64,000 bases of DNA from Tetragonia tetragonoides (lineage: Eukaryota; Streptophyta; Magnoliopsida; Caryophyllales; Aizoaceae). Position 1 is the stretch's first letter; each line of letters starts with the position of its first letter. The notes below the pieces were generated by a model. The model saw only the letters and a program-made list of their open reading frames with translations, had not been told where the DNA came from and made no database searches. The position numbers and the translations under genes are program-made. The DNA lies in contig CM076154.1 in the NCBI GenBank assembly GCA_038025085.1, positions 38,358,501 through 38,422,500 on the forward strand, given 5' to 3'. Of the stretch, positions 23,763-36,948 are shown piece after piece.

Positions 23763-23917
23763 CAGTGTGTTGTATTAGTACTATTACTATTGTTGTTGTT
23801 GTAAATCTTGTTTGCAAGCATAGACGTTGTTTGTTATCTAGTTACGATTTGCGTCACCTAACCTTTTGGTGCACCAGTACCTACCTAGTTTCATGGCGTT
23901 TCTAGTTCCTATTTTGA

Positions 23918-26893
23918 GTTAACTGTCTGACCTTTGCTTCGGTCGGTGTGGCGTCTTTGACCTCTAGTGGTAGAGTTAGGGCCAGTCCTCCGGTGAGCTC
24001 TGGGTCTCGAAAGGGGAGAGTTGGGGCAAATAGATTGAGGTTTGGCACATGGAATGTAGGGACACTCACGGGAAGAACTCTAGAGTTAGTGGAGGCTTTA
24101 GAAAAATATAAGGTTAATATCGTGTGTGTTCAGGAGACGAGGTGGTCAGGGGCTAAGGCAAAGGAGATTAATGGATTCAAACTTTGGTATTCAGGGTGTG
24201 CGAGTCAACGGAATGGGGTAGGGATCTTAGTTGATAAGGAGCTTAAACAACATGTTGTAGAGGTAAAGAGAACCAATGATAGGATTATGTCTATCAAGGT
24301 GGTGGTGAAGGAGGAGACCTTCAATGTCATTTGTGCTTATGCACCGCAAGCAGGGTTGGATATGCAACTTAGACATCGCTTCTGGGAGGAGTTGGATGAG
24401 GTTATTCAGCAGGTTCCTTCTAGTGAGAAACTCCTTGTAGGAGGAGACTTCAATGGACACATAGGGGCCACGGCGGATGGGTATGCTGGTGCTCATGGAG
24501 GTTTAGGGTATGGAGTTCGGAACGATGGCGGCACGTCGGTCTTAGAGTTTTCGACTGCGTACGACCTAATGGTAACCAACTCCTTCTACAACAAAAGAGA
24601 GGAGCACCTAGTTACTTTTAGAAACAGCACCGCTAAGACCCAAATAGATTACATTCTTGTTAGACGTGGCGACCGAGGTTTGTGCATGGATTGCAAGGTT
24701 TTACCAGGTGCGTGTGTGTCGACCCAACATAGGATGGTCGTTTTGGACCTTAAGATGAAGGGGTGGAAGAGGAAGAGAAGTGCACACAATGGCACCAAAA
24801 TCAAGTGGTGGAATCTTAGAGGAATTGTGGGGAGTCAATTTAAGGCAAAGGTTGAGTCGGATAGCATCTGGAGCAGTGAAGGCAATGCGAGTCAAATGTG
24901 GGCAGGGGTGGCGGATCTCATTAGGAATGCGGCAAAGGAGACTTTAGGAGTTGCAAGAGGGATAGGGAGTAGCAAGAAGGAATCCTGGTGGTGGAGTGAG
25001 GACATTCAAAACAGGGTGAAGGCTAAGAAGGTTGCCTATAAAGCCCTAATGGATAGCACTATAGATGAGGAAAGGGTGGAGAAGCGGGAAGTCTACAGAG
25101 CGGCAAAGAAGGAGGCAAAGAAAGCAGTAGCAGAAGCCAAAAGTAAAGCATATGAGAGCCTGTACCAAAAATTGGCCACTAAGGAGGGAGAACAGGACGT
25201 GTACAGGTTGGCGAGAGCTAGGGAGAGGAAGACTAGAGACCTGGATCAAGTCCGTTGTATTAAGGATGAGGCGGGAAGAGTTCTTGTGGACGACGCGAGC
25301 ACCAAGAGGAGGTGGCATGGGTATTTCAATGAGCTCTTCAACAATGTTGGAGACGTAGCCATTTCGCTGGGAGACCTTACCACATCCGACCAACACCGCA
25401 ACTACAGCTTTTGTCGTCGTATTACAAAGGAAGAAATCAAAGGGGCCATGCGGATGATGAAGAGTGGGAAGGCAGTAGGACCAGATGAGATACCCATAGA
25501 GGTATGGAAGAGTTTGGGGGAAGAAGGTCTATTGTGGTTAGTTAGGCTTTTCAACGTGATCCTCAAATCAGCAAGGATGCCGGAGGAGTGGCGACTTAGC
25601 ACATTGATTCCTCTATACAAGAACAAAGGAGATATCCAAAGCCGCAACAACTATAGGGGTATTAAGCTACTCAGTCACACCATGAAGCTATGGGAGAGAG
25701 TGATTGAGAAGAGACTAAGGAAGAGTACTCTAATCTCGGAGAACCAATTCGGTTTCATTCCAGGGAGGTCAACAACGGAAGCAATTCATCTGATTAGACG
25801 TTCCATGGAGTACTACAGAGAGAGACAAAGGGACTTGCACATGGTTTTCATTGATTTGGAGAAGGCGTATGACAGGGTACCCAGAGAAGTTTTGTGGAGG
25901 TGCTTGGAATCCAAGGGGGTTCCAGTAGCCTATATCCGAGTGATTAAGGATATGTATGAAGGAGTAAGGACTAGGGTCAGGACTACAGGAGGGGAAACTG
26001 AGCAATTTTCTATAGATATTGGGTTACATCAAGGGTCATCGTTGAGTCCCTTCCTATTTGCAACCGTTATGGATGAGCTCACTAAGACTATCCAGGGGGA
26101 TGTGCCTTGGTGTATGTTGTTTGCCGACGACATTGTTCTGATAGCCGAGACTAGAGAAGGTGTTAACGCCAAATTGGAACTTTGGCGGGACACACTAGAG
26201 GCAAAGGGATTCAAGCTAAGTAGGACAAAGACCGAGTACTTGGAAGGCAAATTCACAAGAGATGGGGTTGCCTCGGATATGGAGATTAAGATTGGTACGG
26301 AGGTGGTACCGAAGAGGGATTGTTTCAAGTATCTCGGTTCAATCATACAGGGCAACGGCGAGATTGACGATGACGTGACTCATCGCATCAGAACAGGGTG
26401 GCTAAAGTGGAGGAATGCAACGGGAGTTCTATGTGACAGAAAAATTCCACTAAAACTTAAAGGTAAATTTTATTGTACAGCCATCAGGCCAGCTATGCTT
26501 TATGGGGCGGAGTGTTGGCCGGTGAGGCAGGTGCATGTGCAGAAGATGCGGGTGACCGAGATGAGGATGCTCCGTTGGATGTGCAACTCTACAAGAAGAG
26601 ATAGAATTAGGAACGAAGTGTTGAGAGGCAAGGTGGGAGTGACCGATATCGACAACAAGATGCGAGAAACAAGGCTTGGGCGGCTTGGGCATGTGAGGAG
26701 GAGACATCGTGATGCACCGGTGAGAAGGTGTGAGAGAATTACACTTAGCGATTGTAAGCGAAGAAGAGGACGCCCGAAGAAGACTTGGGGAGAGGTAATC
26801 AGGCAGGATTTGACCCGTCTAGATCTTACCGAGGACTTGGTCCTAGATAGGAGACTATGGCGTAGCAGGATCCGTGCAGAGGATCCGCGTTAG
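23918..26893 (+). CDS. RTE LINE polyprotein: AP endonuclease-like plus reverse transcriptase
   Basis: The frame is open from 23918 with no ATG near its start; about 981 residues if counted from the GTG at 23948. An exonuclease-endonuclease-phosphatase domain is at about 30-270 ([38 protein letters not shown]). A reverse transcriptase follows ([46 protein letters not shown], the catalytic FADDIVL), and a basic C-terminal region ([12 protein letters not shown]). Together they nick target DNA and copy the element RNA by target-primed reverse transcription. There is no stop or frameshift and no RNase H domain, as expected for the RTE clade. Translation may start at a non-AUG codon or upstream, as in other RTEs. 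The intact frame and clean target duplication suggest recent insertion. Confidence 0.92.
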   Translation, partial: VNCLTFASVGVASLTSSGRVRASPPVSSGSRKGRVGANRLRFGTWNVGTLTGRTLELVEALEKYKVNIVCVQETRWSGAKAKEINGFKLWYSGCASQRNGVGILVDKELKQHVVEVKRTNDRIMSIKVVVKEETFNVICAYAPQAGLDMQLRHRFWEELDEVIQQVPSSEKLLVGGDFNGHIGATADGYAGAHGGLGYGVRNDGGTSVLEFSTAYDLMVTNSFYNKREEHLVTFRNSTAKTQIDYILVRRGDRGLCMDCKVLPGACVSTQHRMVVLDLKMKGWKRKRSAHNGTKIKWWNLRGIVGSQFKAKVESDSIWSSEGNASQMWAGVADLIRNAAKETLGVARGIGSSKKESWWWSEDIQNRVKAKKVAYKALMDSTIDEERVEKREVYRAAKKEAKKAVAEAKSKAYESLYQKLATKEGEQDVYRLARARERKTRDLDQVRCIKDEAGRVLVDDASTKRRWHGYFNELFNNVGDVAISLGDLTTSDQHRNYSFCRRITKEEIKGAMRMMKSGKAVGPDEIPIEVWKSLGEEGLLWLVRLFNVILKSARMPEEWRLSTLIPLYKNKGDIQSRNNYRGIKLLSHTMKLWERVIEKRLRKSTLISENQFGFIPGRSTTEAIHLIRRSMEYYRERQRDLHMVFIDLEKAYDRVPREVLWRCLESKGVPVAYIRVIKDMYEGVRTRVRTTGGETEQFSIDIGLHQGSSLSPFLFATVMDELTKTIQGDVPWCMLFADDIVLIAETREGVNAKLELWRDTLEAKGFKLSRTKTEYLEGKFTRDGVASDMEIKIGTEVVPKRDCFKYLGSIIQGNGEIDDDVTHRIRTGWLKWRNATGVLCDRKIPLKLKGKFYCTAIRPAMLYGAECWPVRQVHVQKMRVTEMRMLRWMCNSTRRDRIRNEVLRGKVGVTDIDNKMRETRLGRLGHVRRRHRDAPVRRCERITLSDCKRRRGRPKKTWGEVIRQDLTRLDLTEDLVLDRRLWRSRIRAEDPR

Positions 26894-27896
26894 ATTAGGG
26901 TTGTGCGTTGGCTAGTACTAGAGGTTGATTCATTTTGTTTATAGCCTGTAGCGTCTCCTTCACTTTATGTGGCTTAGTAAGTAGAATCTTGTGTTAGTAT
27001 GTTTACTGATTTACTTTCCTTGCCCTTTTGATCATTCTTCACTGCTTTAAAAAAAAAAAAAAAAAAAAAAAAAACGTTTTGAAATGCATTTAAAAAAAAA
27101 AAAAAAAGGTTTTTGTGGGTCTTTCGGAAACAGTCTCTCTTCTAGGCAACTAGTTAGGGGTAAGACTGCGTACATCTGGACCTCCCCAGACCCCGCCCTA
27201 GGCGGGACACTTACTGGGTTGTTGTTGTTGTTGTTGTTGTACAGAAGAGAGAGCCAGTAATTGTTTCCAAAAAGGCACTTGTCTAGAACTATAAGCCTGA
27301 ATCTGACAGAGATGGCTGAGCAGCTCAATGATGATGATTCTGAAGTTGATTCTGTAAATTGTGTCCGGGTCTCAGTGCACAACAATCAAGTGAAGCCTCA
27401 ATATGAGGAAATCCTAAGGTCTGTTATTTCCAAATATGGAGACATTGTGGCTAACTTCTGTCCAACATCAAGTGCTGTTCATTCCTTTTACATCGAGCTT
27501 TATTGTGACATTCTATTGAAGTTGTCGAAAACCAACATATTGATCGTAACAGAACATGAGCTCAAGAATATGCTGGATTCAATTTGTGACATGGAGAGTG
27601 TCAGAATAGAAGTAGGGTGGCTCAAAAAGAGGGTTGTTGAGATTTGTGAGGCGAAGGAGGCAATGCCTCTTCTCAAGGAAGCATCTAAGGTTAAACTGAG
27701 TAAAGCTAAATTGCAAACGAAAGTTCAGATACTAGAAAAAGAAGTGCAAATTCTGAAGGGAAAACTCGACGCTGTTCTGTGTGACCTCTCTGTAACAAAG
27801 GCCGAAGCTACTAAAGTGAGTAATGTGATTGCTGAAAGCAAGGCTAAGGTGAGTCACATTGTCAAGTTAGGAACTCTAGTTGACGGTTTGATGTGA

Positions 27897-30135
27897 ACGT
27901 GGTTCTCTGTTTTACAGAATTATGTAGTAGCTTATGCAAACTCAGATTACGATGACATACTTCCAAAATTAGCTATTTATGTTGATTGGCTGATCATCGA
28001 GCAGCTTGATGTGTTTTTATTATTATGTTTTTTGGCTAATATTGCTGTGGTGGTCAGAAACGACTTTTTACAATCAGGATTAGTACTCAGCAACATTTTG
28101 CATCTTGTACAAACAACATTATGCAAGATCTCTAATAGTTGGCATGCTGGAAGTCTATAGTAGACTGCTACTATCAATTGCCTTATCTTTTTAACTTCCA
28201 ATGTTAATGAACCCTTTAAAGATTATTTCTCTTCTGCAAGTAAGCCAAGGGCTGGTGTGTGAGACGACATGGAAGAAAGGAACTTTGAGTTTGAGCCATC
28301 ATTATTGGTAGCCAGTAGGGGGACTAGTTTTAGTTTTGCTTTGTTTGCTTTCATTTTGGATGTTTTGAGATGCTTGCTTGCTGCTATCCATTTTCTTAAA
28401 TAAGTACACGAGTAAATGTGAATAATTCATTTTCCGAACTGATTAATAAGTCATGCCAAGTAATGGTGTTCAACAGTTAGGATATTATTATGTACTCAAA
28501 AGTAGTTATTGGGGTATTATGTTTGTCTCAATTGCTAGGTCCTTGAGAAATCCAATTCCAGAGTGAAAATCTCTCCGATTTGTAGTTCAAGTAACTCACT
28601 TCTGGTGATTGTGCATAAGCCTAATGCAATCTGGGTAACTGGGATATGTTTCTAATCCAATATCAGAGTTTCTGGGATGGGAGCCTTCAGTAAAATGCTA
28701 GCATCAGGACTCAGGAGTGACCCCATCCCTGCCAACTGATCGATGTTGCGTCTCGCTAGTCAAGCTACGCCTACCTCCTTATAATTCCTTCGCAGGGCAT
28801 TACATGGGTCCCTGGATTCAAACCTAACGACAAGAGAATACCTGCATACACAAGTGACTAGGTAACCATCGAGGGAAGTGCCCCTTGGTTTACTTTGAGC
28901 ATCTCTGTTAAGACATTACCCTATCTTTCTAGTTTAAACCTTTAAAAAAACTTTCGTCTAAACTATTTCAAACACAATAGTGATGCTTAAACAGTTATTT
29001 ACATGTTCAAATTATACAATTAAGATAAGCTAATGTCCATGATCAATGAGTGAGGGTACTGTCTAGTGTCTAGTGACTAGTGATTTTTATTTTATTTGCT
29101 TCGAAGAAAACTACGGATGTGAACCAATGAGAGGGAGTGACAGAGGATAGTGACTAGTGATCAAAGCATCCTAATTGGATAATCAGTATGTCAGTTGTAC
29201 TTCTGTGCCTATGAAAAATGCAATGTTACCTGTTCTAGACAGAGTGTTTTTTCATCAATTTTCTGTTTTCAGTTTGTGCATTAGCTCAATAAAAAAAACT
29301 TAAAAGATATACCATGACAAGACCTTTCTCATTTATAAGCACATTGTACCATAGCAGATATCTAGGATGGTTTTGCAACAGTAGTTTTTCCTATTCGGAT
29401 GAATATCTATGTTTCACATAGTGAAGCTTAATAAGGCCTGTTGAGACTTTTGAAGGCATGATCATGGATTCTTAATTCAGACATTCAGTCACCTGATAAG
29501 TCAAAGAGTAGCATTGATAACATAAGCCTGACTACATAAACTAATTCACTACACTCACCATGAAGTTTTCTACCTTGGTAACTTTGGATCAAAGAAGCAA
29601 CATATGAGGCTATTATAGACAAACCATCAAGGAAGAGGGTGTTGAGAAATGCCTTCACGAGACAATGGGGGCCTCTTAGATCGTTCTTAGATGTTCTTAG
29701 ATCACCATGGATTTGTACAATAAACTTGATCGGACCAGATAAGGAGTGTAGCATCAAAAGTTATTTATAGTCCATAAAATAAGGGAATACAAGATCTAAT
29801 GTATCTCGGGATTAAGTTGTTATTTTCGAACAATGTTGGACATGATCCCGACGTCCTGAAAGTCATTTATAAAAATGGTTTCCTACAAAATAATTTTATA
29901 AAATGTGATTCATAAGAAAATGTATTTTCCTATTAAAAAAATCCAAATATTGATGAATGGGGCACCATATTAATCGGGTCGTATCATAAACGGTTCGAGG
30001 TTCATAGAATGGGCCACAGAGAAACTTTATGCGGTATGATTCGTGAAGCCCCAACCATTTCTCTCTCTTCGGCAACCCACTGAAGCTTCTCTCTCCTCCT
30101 TGTGCATCCTCTCTCTCTCCTGCGATCGGGTGAAG
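27897..30135. other. Intergenic, mostly unassigned
   Basis: About 2.2 kb between the PEARLI4 relic and NDUFS6. The first part may be a 3' UTR; a possible donor-acceptor pair near 27850/27918 could extend the PEARLI4 frame. A SINE candidate lies at 28690-28910. A 90-codon minus frame at 29485-29757 has no recognisable features. Confidence 0.45.
28690..28910 (-). mobile_element. Possible tRNA-related SINE
   Basis: On the minus strand, A-box-like TGGTTACCTAGT (about 28860-28871) is followed about 45 bp later by B-box-like GGTTTGAATCC (about 28813-28823). No target duplication or tail was established, so this rests on the two boxes and the GC-richer composition. Confidence 0.35.
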
Positions 30136-33100
30136 ATGGCGCTGAGCTTGCTGAGAACGATTGCGAGGTCAAGCACTTTGCGTTCAAATGCAAGGGCTTT
30201 CTGCATCGTTAACACTGAGGTTGCCACAACCCACACTGAAAAATGGATGCAGGTAAAAAGATTTCAAGTTATTGCTTTTATAGTTTACTTCTTCAATATA
30301 TGCAATATTGTTATTATCTCTTTGATCCGAAATTCGTCTCGTAGTCAATTTTATCTCTTTGTATTCAATCTTTATTGGTTCCTTTCCCTAGCTTCTCTAG
30401 CCAATCAGTCTGATTTCTGATTCCTCTTCTTCCCAGTTTGGGGTTAGGGTTATGGACCGACCTATGGTTTTTGTGATAAGAGGGAAATGTTGAGATATCA
30501 TCTAGTATTACTGAGCTGAATCCTGGTTAGAGGTGCTAGAAATTTGCGAGAAATGAATTTTGGATGTCTATGCTTGTTGGGTCTGCTGTTTTCTTGAAAA
30601 AAGGGGTCATATTTGAGATGGGTTTTTGTTGTAGTGGTTCATTTTGTTCTTGCAACTTAGTAGACTTCGAGGATAATTCGTGAATGGTTTTTGGAGAAGA
30701 AAGAATCAAGATGTGTGATTTTTGCCTAAATCATAGATGGCATTTCACCATTGGTTGTTGATATCTCTGCGTTCATAGAATCAAATTTTTTGATGATTTC
30801 TTTATGCTTTCATATGGAAAAAGTTTATTGATGAAAGTACTACACACTTGGCGGTGTGTATGGAATGTTGATTTACACACTGCTGTCAAAACATAGTAGT
30901 AATTTCCTAAAGCTCATAGCAACATATATTCAATTCAAGTTGTAGAGGTTATGGTCTAGTTGCTGTTTGAAAATAGTAATTTCACAGAAGATGAAGGACG
31001 ACAATCAGATTCTGAGACTTTTGTTTCCATGGCATTGCAGCAGGTGTAAATCTCTGAGTGACTCTTGTTTCCCTTGCATTACAGGAGATGACATCTTAGG
31101 ATTGTTATTTATTTTTTTAGATAACATGTGGGTATCTAGGCTTTGCCCGGCTAATCCCATGGGCCCTGAAGGTTCACGACGAGGAAAAACCTCAAGTGGC
31201 CAGGCCCTGAGGGTCCTTTAACTTGGGGAATAGATCTTAGAGAAGCAAAAGTTTTTGTAGGATTATAATAACAACGTTTGCGGATACTTATTAGTCATTT
31301 AGGAGTTGTCTTGCTACTTGTGATTCCTGAGATGATTAAATGATAACTAGTTTAATTGAAAAGCTTCATATGTCCTCCCCCCCCCCCCTTTCCCCCTCTA
31401 TTTGCATAATTCTTTGAACATTTGTTGAAAAAACGAGATATGTTAGTTGCTTTAAACTTGCATCAGTTATTGATGAAAGGTAATACACACTTGTTGGATG
31501 CTGTCTCCTTGTGTGTATGAAAAGTTTATTTACACAATTACACACTGCTTTCAAGTCATAGTAGTTATTCCCTAAAACTCATGACAACATAGGTTCAATT
31601 GAAGTTGTAGAGAATATAGTCTCTATCACTCTATGATGGTTTTCTTTTGTTGTGTCACGTCTTTCGTTCCGGAGCTTCCCGGAACCCCCAAAAACGTGGA
31701 TTATAGCCTTCGTTTTTGGCTTCCTTGGCCCGGGTGTCAGTTTTGCCAAAACTTATCAGGGGGGTCTATCATGACCCTAAAGGACCCTCCATGCTCCGGG
31801 AGGATCATCCGAATCCTCGAACATCAATATCACCCATGCCCTAGGTGTTCTTGCCCTTAAATTTGTGTCCCATAAAAACGCACTTACTAACCTATCAGGG
31901 ACCAGTTAACCAACCCCGAAGGCCTCCAATGTCCCCTAGGGCCGCTAGGGATGTCCCGTGCGATGTCGGGTAAAAATATACACCTTTGTCCCTGGGCCTC
32001 CCGGAAGTCCGAAAAACGTGGATTATAGCCTTCGGTTTTCAGCTTCCTGAGGCTTGGGTCCCATTTTTGCCCAAACTTCTCCAGGGGGTCTATCATAACC
32101 CTAGAGGACCCTCGGTGCCCCCTGGGAGGGTCATTCGGATCCCTGAACATCGATATCACCCATGCTTTCGGTGTTGCAATCCTGGAAAAACGCCATTACA
32201 AGCATATTAGGGACCCGATAATAGACCCCGGAGGCCTCCCATATCACCTAGGCGTGCCCCAGTACAATGTGGTGCGAAAATATACACCTTCGTTCAGGGG
32301 CCTCCAGGAACCCTCAAAAACTTGGAGTTATAGGCTTCGTGTTTGGCTTCTCAGGGCCGGGGTGTCATTTATGCCCAAACTTCTCCTGGGGGTCTATCAT
32401 GACCCTAAAGGACCCTCGGTGCTATTGAAGGATAATCCGGATCCCCGATCATCAAATCACCCATGCTTTCGGTATTCGGCCCTTACATTGGGGTCCCGTA
32501 GAAACGCCCTTACAAGCCTATCAGGCATCAGATAATGAACCCCGGGGGCCTCCCTTGTCCCCTAGGGGTGTTCGTGCTATGTGGTGAGAAAATATGCACC
32601 TTTGTTCTGGGGCTCCCGGAAGCCCTAAAAACGTGGACTATAGCCTTCGTTTTCGGCTTCTCTGGGCCCGGTTGTCATTTTCCCCAAACTTCTCCGGGGG
32701 GTCCATCATGACCCTAAAGGACGTTCAGTGCTCCAGGAGGGTCATCTGTATCCCGAACCTCGATATCACCCATGTTTTCGGTAATCCGGCCCTTACATTT
32801 GTGTCCCGTAAAAACGCCTTTAGAAGGCTAAAAGGACCAGATAACCGACCACTTGGGCCTCCCATGTCCCTTAGGGGTGTCACGTACGATGTGGTGCGAA
32901 AATATACACCTTCGTTCCGAGGCCCCTCGAAACCCCAAAAAAGTGGATATTCTTCAAATTTGGCTTCCCTGGCCCGGGTGTTATCTTTGCCCAAACTAAG
33001 ACCCTAAAGGACCTTCAATGCTCCGGAAGGATCATTTGGATCCCCCCCCTCCCTTCCCCCTCTATTTGCATCATTCTTTGAACATTTGTTGGACAACAAC

Positions 33101-34457
33101 ATAGATTCAATTCAAGTTGTAGAGAATATGGTCTCTATTATTGTTGGATGGTTGAAACTTGAAAATGGTATTTTGAATGAGAAAGTGATTTAACAAAAGA
33201 TGAAGGAAGGCAATCAGGTTCTGAGAGACTTTTGTTTTCACTGCATAGGCCGAAGATGTAAATTAAGGATATACACAAGATGACGTGTTATAAGATTACT
33301 AACAATGTTTGTGGATCTCTAGTAATGGTTTAGGAGTTCTTCTCCTGCTTGTGATTCACTTGTGGAAAATTTCTTTGTGTCATGTCGTTAGACAATATAG
33401 GTGGTTACACAGGCAGCAGTATTCTCATGTCAACATCCCCCCCTCCTATTTGCATCATTCTCTGATAACGTTTTGGGCAAACGAGATGTATCAGTCGTCC
33501 ATCGTCTTCTAACCAGACATCACAATTTTCTTCTTGACAGCACCTTTTATTTAGCCACAATTAAACTGATGAATATTCACTTGATAAGGAGATTGGCATC
33601 TGTGGTTGTAAAAGCTCTTTTTGATCCTTGATAGATGAGTGATTTTGACGTGATTGGCTCCTCTGGAGACATCTTCTTCATTGATTGCAACTACCGCAAG
33701 AAAACTTTGTAGCGGCTATTCAGCAGCACAACAATAGCTTTTTTCTTGCTTGGCCTTTTGTTTGGCTGTTGAGGTCGTCCATTCCATCTGTCAAAGATTT
33801 CTCACTTTAAAAAGCTTAGAGAGATTTCTCCATGAAGCTATTTCTTCTACTAGGAATTAGGAAAGTCACCTTAACTGAAACAAAAGCACACCCTATATTT
33901 TCAAAAGTATATATATCTATGTTCTTTTTGAGTACTTACTAGGTAGCTGTTATCTTGATCATGTCTTCTACTCTGGTTCTCCACCTTCACTGATGCTGAC
34001 CAGGATGGCTATAGTATATTACTCTGGTATTTGACATGTGAAGGAACACCGCGTTTACTAGATTCTCATTTGTTGTCTGTGGTAGGATACAAGCAAAAAG
34101 TCTCCAATGGAGTTGATTAACGAAGTACCTCCAATTAAGGTGGATGGCAGAATCGTTGCTTGTGAAGGAGGTTAGACGGAATCATTCTTTTCTAACCACA
34201 GTATCTCTATTCAAATTTCAAACTAAATTGTGGCATTAATCATCTGCATTCCTCATACTGATATTACACTACAAAGGTCATTTACTTTAAAAGAGCCAAA
34301 ATCGACTAACATGTTCTATTGTGTGCCTTTCTTGGTGGCAGCTCGTGACCCTTCATTGGGGCACCCTGTCGAGTTCATATGCCTTGACCTGGAAGCACCA
34401 GCGATCTGCAAATATTGTGGCCTGCGCTATGTTCAGGATCACGGACATCACCATTAG
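30136..34457 (+). CDS. NDUFS6: Mitochondrial complex I 13-kDa zinc subunit NDUFS6
   Basis: Three exons (30136-30252, 34086-34170, 34342-34457) join in frame to 105 residues. NDUFS6 is an accessory zinc-binding subunit at the Q/N-module junction of NADH:ubiquinone oxidoreductase, needed for assembly. Residues 1-25 (MALSLLRTIARSSTLRSNAR) form an Arg/Ser-rich mitochondrial presequence. The zinc ligands expected from the animal protein are all present: C65 (VACEG), H75 (LGHP), C90 and C93 (CKYC). The protein ends in HGHHH. Intron 1 is 3.8 kb, exceptionally long for this small gene, and holds a satellite array plus repeated intronic segments. A partial copy of the 3' end of the gene lies at 37540-37865. 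The probable Arabidopsis counterpart is At3g03070. Confidence 0.93.
31680..33040 (+). repeat. ~310-bp satellite array, about 4.3 copies, inside NDUFS6 intron 1
   Basis: GC-rich units recur with the block AAAACGTGGATTATAGCC near 31691, 32013, 32317, 32628 and 32938, giving spacings of 322, 304, 311 and 310. Each unit also carries GGGGTCTATCATGACCCTA and CGATATCACCCATGC. Copies differ by scattered substitutions and small indels. It is the same family as 51740-54625, in the opposite orientation. Confidence 0.92.
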
Positions 34458-35796
34458 GGCTGGGTGATCAGGTTGCCAATATGATAGAATCTGAAGAGTG
34501 TGGGATAATTGTCTATGAAATGATCAGCAGTATTTTTCCCCTTTCGGTTTTTGTCTTTTATCTCATGTAAGCCTTGTGTACACTGCTTCTTGTTATCTTT
34601 TTCAGATAGTGGTGTGATTTCACCAAACTTGGTTGGTTATATGGAAATAAGAAAAACACCTCTTCCATTTATTCTCTTCGATAATGTATTCTTTCTTCAG
34701 ACAAGGAGATAGAAATAGAAAGCTGTTGTCGCTCCTCAGAATGTGATAGTGATTTCACTTGAGAAATTGCTGACAGGGATATTTTTCTCTAAATGAAGAG
34801 TTCATGAACAATTTACCACAATTAAACGGAAAGCTCTGAGTACAACTGACTTCAATTTGATAGGATCTGTTGCAATGTCCATCCCTCTGTTACGAAGAAA
34901 TTTTGATGTCATAATGTGCTTTATCATGAGTTGTGAAATGCACATTGGAAAATCACTTCTTTTTTTTTCTATAAGCTCCCAAGTATTACTTTTTAGTCCA
35001 GAAGTATCATGTCAAAAAGTAATAAACAATCTTCTTCAAGTTAATTACAACCGCAGAGAGATGTGATAACAGGGCTTCATCACCAGTTTATGAGCAGTTG
35101 AGCACAGACCCTTTCTTAACAAACCCAACAGTAGAGACACGTTTAAACAAAAACACAGCATCATAAAATCCAACAAGAAAAACTGTCTGCCAGTCAACAT
35201 GAGGATCCCTACAAGTGTGGTGTTGCACATGCTCTTATGTAGACCAAGTGAATGAGCTTAGATTACAAGTTTTAGAACCCGGCGAATTTAAACCCCCCCC
35301 CCCCCCCCCAATTAGAAGCAATTTATAGTAGTTTAGCTGTTGAAGGAGTGGAAGCACACGCAACAGAAAGCAATTTAACAAATACTATAGAACATAGCAT
35401 TAGTCATTGAGTCATGACAAAAGAACAAGAGAATACTATGAAGCAAACAATAACGGAGCAAAAAAGCAATATAGAGAAGAGTATAGTGTATAGTACAGGA
35501 ACTAGTATTATTTATTACTAGAGCATAATACTGTGACAGCCTCATAAGACATTCAATCAACTATCATCTCCCTCGTTTTTGAGATTGATAACTAGAGTTG
35601 ATATCAAAAAATACAGCACCAGAATTTTGATATCGATTCGAATTGCTTGGAAAACTAATAGTAATATCCTAAGGGACATATTCTAGACCCGTTTCATATC
35701 AGCCTGGGCTAAATCAAAATTTCACCAAGTCATAACATAATTGCAAATGCTCCCTATCCAATTAATCAGCTACTACCAAAAACTAAATTACTAGTA
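34458..35796. other. Intergenic between NDUFS6 and RPI
   Basis: Holds the NDUFS6 3' UTR and downstream flank (about 34458-35000, partly duplicated at 37565-37865), a C-run near 35292-35309 and the RPI 3' flank. No gene was seen. Confidence 0.5.
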
Positions 35797-36603
35797 CTAC
35801 TTATTCTTAATGGAAACACCGAGCTCGCCTGCAACAATCAAAGTGGTAGCCATGTCTAGGAACATGCCATGCTCCACAATACCAGGAAGCCTCAAAATTG
35901 CATCACTTGCTTCATTCAAATCCCCAATATCCTTCTTGAAATACAAGTCTATGATGTAATTCCCATTATCAGAGACATAGGGCTCCTCATTATTTGGAAA
36001 AGTCCTAAGCTTTGCAACACATCCAGCATCCTCAAACAAGTTTCTCAACCTCTCAGCTGAGAACTTCCAACAAAAGGGCACAACTTCAACAGGCACAGCC
36101 AAACCACTTCCACCCAAATGCTTAACCAACTTAGATTCATCAACAATAACAATGAATTTCTTGCAAGCACTCTCAATCATTTTCTCTCTCAACAAAGACC
36201 CGCCTCGCCCCTTCACCAAATTCATGAATGGATCAACCTCATCTGCTCCATCAATGGCAAGATCCACAACTGGGTAAGAATTAAGATCTGCCAAAGGAAT
36301 CCCACAAGCAACAGCTTGTTCATGTGTCTTCTTTGAAGTGGGTATTCCTACAATGTTTTTCAGCTTCCCTTGGCGCAACAATTCACCAATTCTATCAACA
36401 GCATGACATGCTGTAGACCCAGTTCCTAACCCAATAACCATGTTTGATTCCACAAACTCCACAGCCTTATATGCTGCAATTTTTTTCAATTCATCTTGTG
36501 TTAAAACAGGGGCGGCCATCGAAGAAGAAGCTGACCCCATTAACATACCATTCTCTAGAGCTGCCTTCTCAGATGCTACGAAATGGGTGCAAGGAATTGC
36601 CAT
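35797..36603 (-). CDS. RPI: Ribose-5-phosphate isomerase A, cytosolic type
   Basis: A single-exon protein of 268 residues. It interconverts ribose-5-phosphate and ribulose-5-phosphate in the non-oxidative pentose phosphate pathway. RpiA-family motifs are intact: the phosphate loop GLGTGSTA at 58-65, the catalytic acidic motif DGADEVD at 118-124 and KGRGGSLLREK at 131-141, which bears the general base and phosphate-binding lysine. The length matches the two intronless Arabidopsis non-plastid isomerases. The N-terminus has no convincing transit peptide, so a cytosolic location is inferred. The start is the first ATG of the frame. The leader region contains a (GA)n tract at 36914-36944. Convergent with NDUFS6 and transcribed in the same direction as ATAD3. 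Confidence 0.95.
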   Translation of the reverse strand: MAIPCTHFVASEKAALENGMLMGSASSSMAAPVLTQDELKKIAAYKAVEFVESNMVIGLGTGSTACHAVDRIGELLRQGKLKNIVGIPTSKKTHEQAVACGIPLADLNSYPVVDLAIDGADEVDPFMNLVKGRGGSLLREKMIESACKKFIVIVDESKLVKHLGGSGLAVPVEVVPFCWKFSAERLRNLFEDAGCVAKLRTFPNNEEPYVSDNGNYIIDLYFKKDIGDLNEASDAILRLPGIVEHGMFLDMATTLIVAGELGVSIKNK

Positions 36604-36910
36604 GTTTTAGGACCAAAAACAATAGTACAAGAAAGAAAGAAATATGAAATCAAATCAAATGGGATTGTAAATTGGGATAGAAAAATCAAATCTTTAGGGG
36701 AAAGCTATCATCAATTCCTTTATATAATGCCTACCCAGAAAAGGAGGAATGAAAATCCAAAATGGGTATGAAGGAAGAAGGTGTTTAAAGGGGTTTAATA
36801 GAGAAACAAGAAAATGGGTATTCTTCTAAGATGCCATTGAAAGTTTGAAACTTTATCTGATTGGTTTGTGTGGTGGAGGGGGTAGAAGATAAAAGGGGAT
36901 AATATTAGGG

Positions 36911-36948
<38 letters not shown>

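Noticed and set aside
29485..29757. 90-codon minus frame between PEARLI4 and NDUFS6
   Set aside because: No recognisable motif, splice context or homologue; likely a chance frame.
35292..35309. C- or G-homopolymer runs (also near 10952-10966, 31377-31388, 38790-38803)
   Set aside because: Ordinary slippage-prone homopolymers with no associated structure; length may be affected by sequencing.
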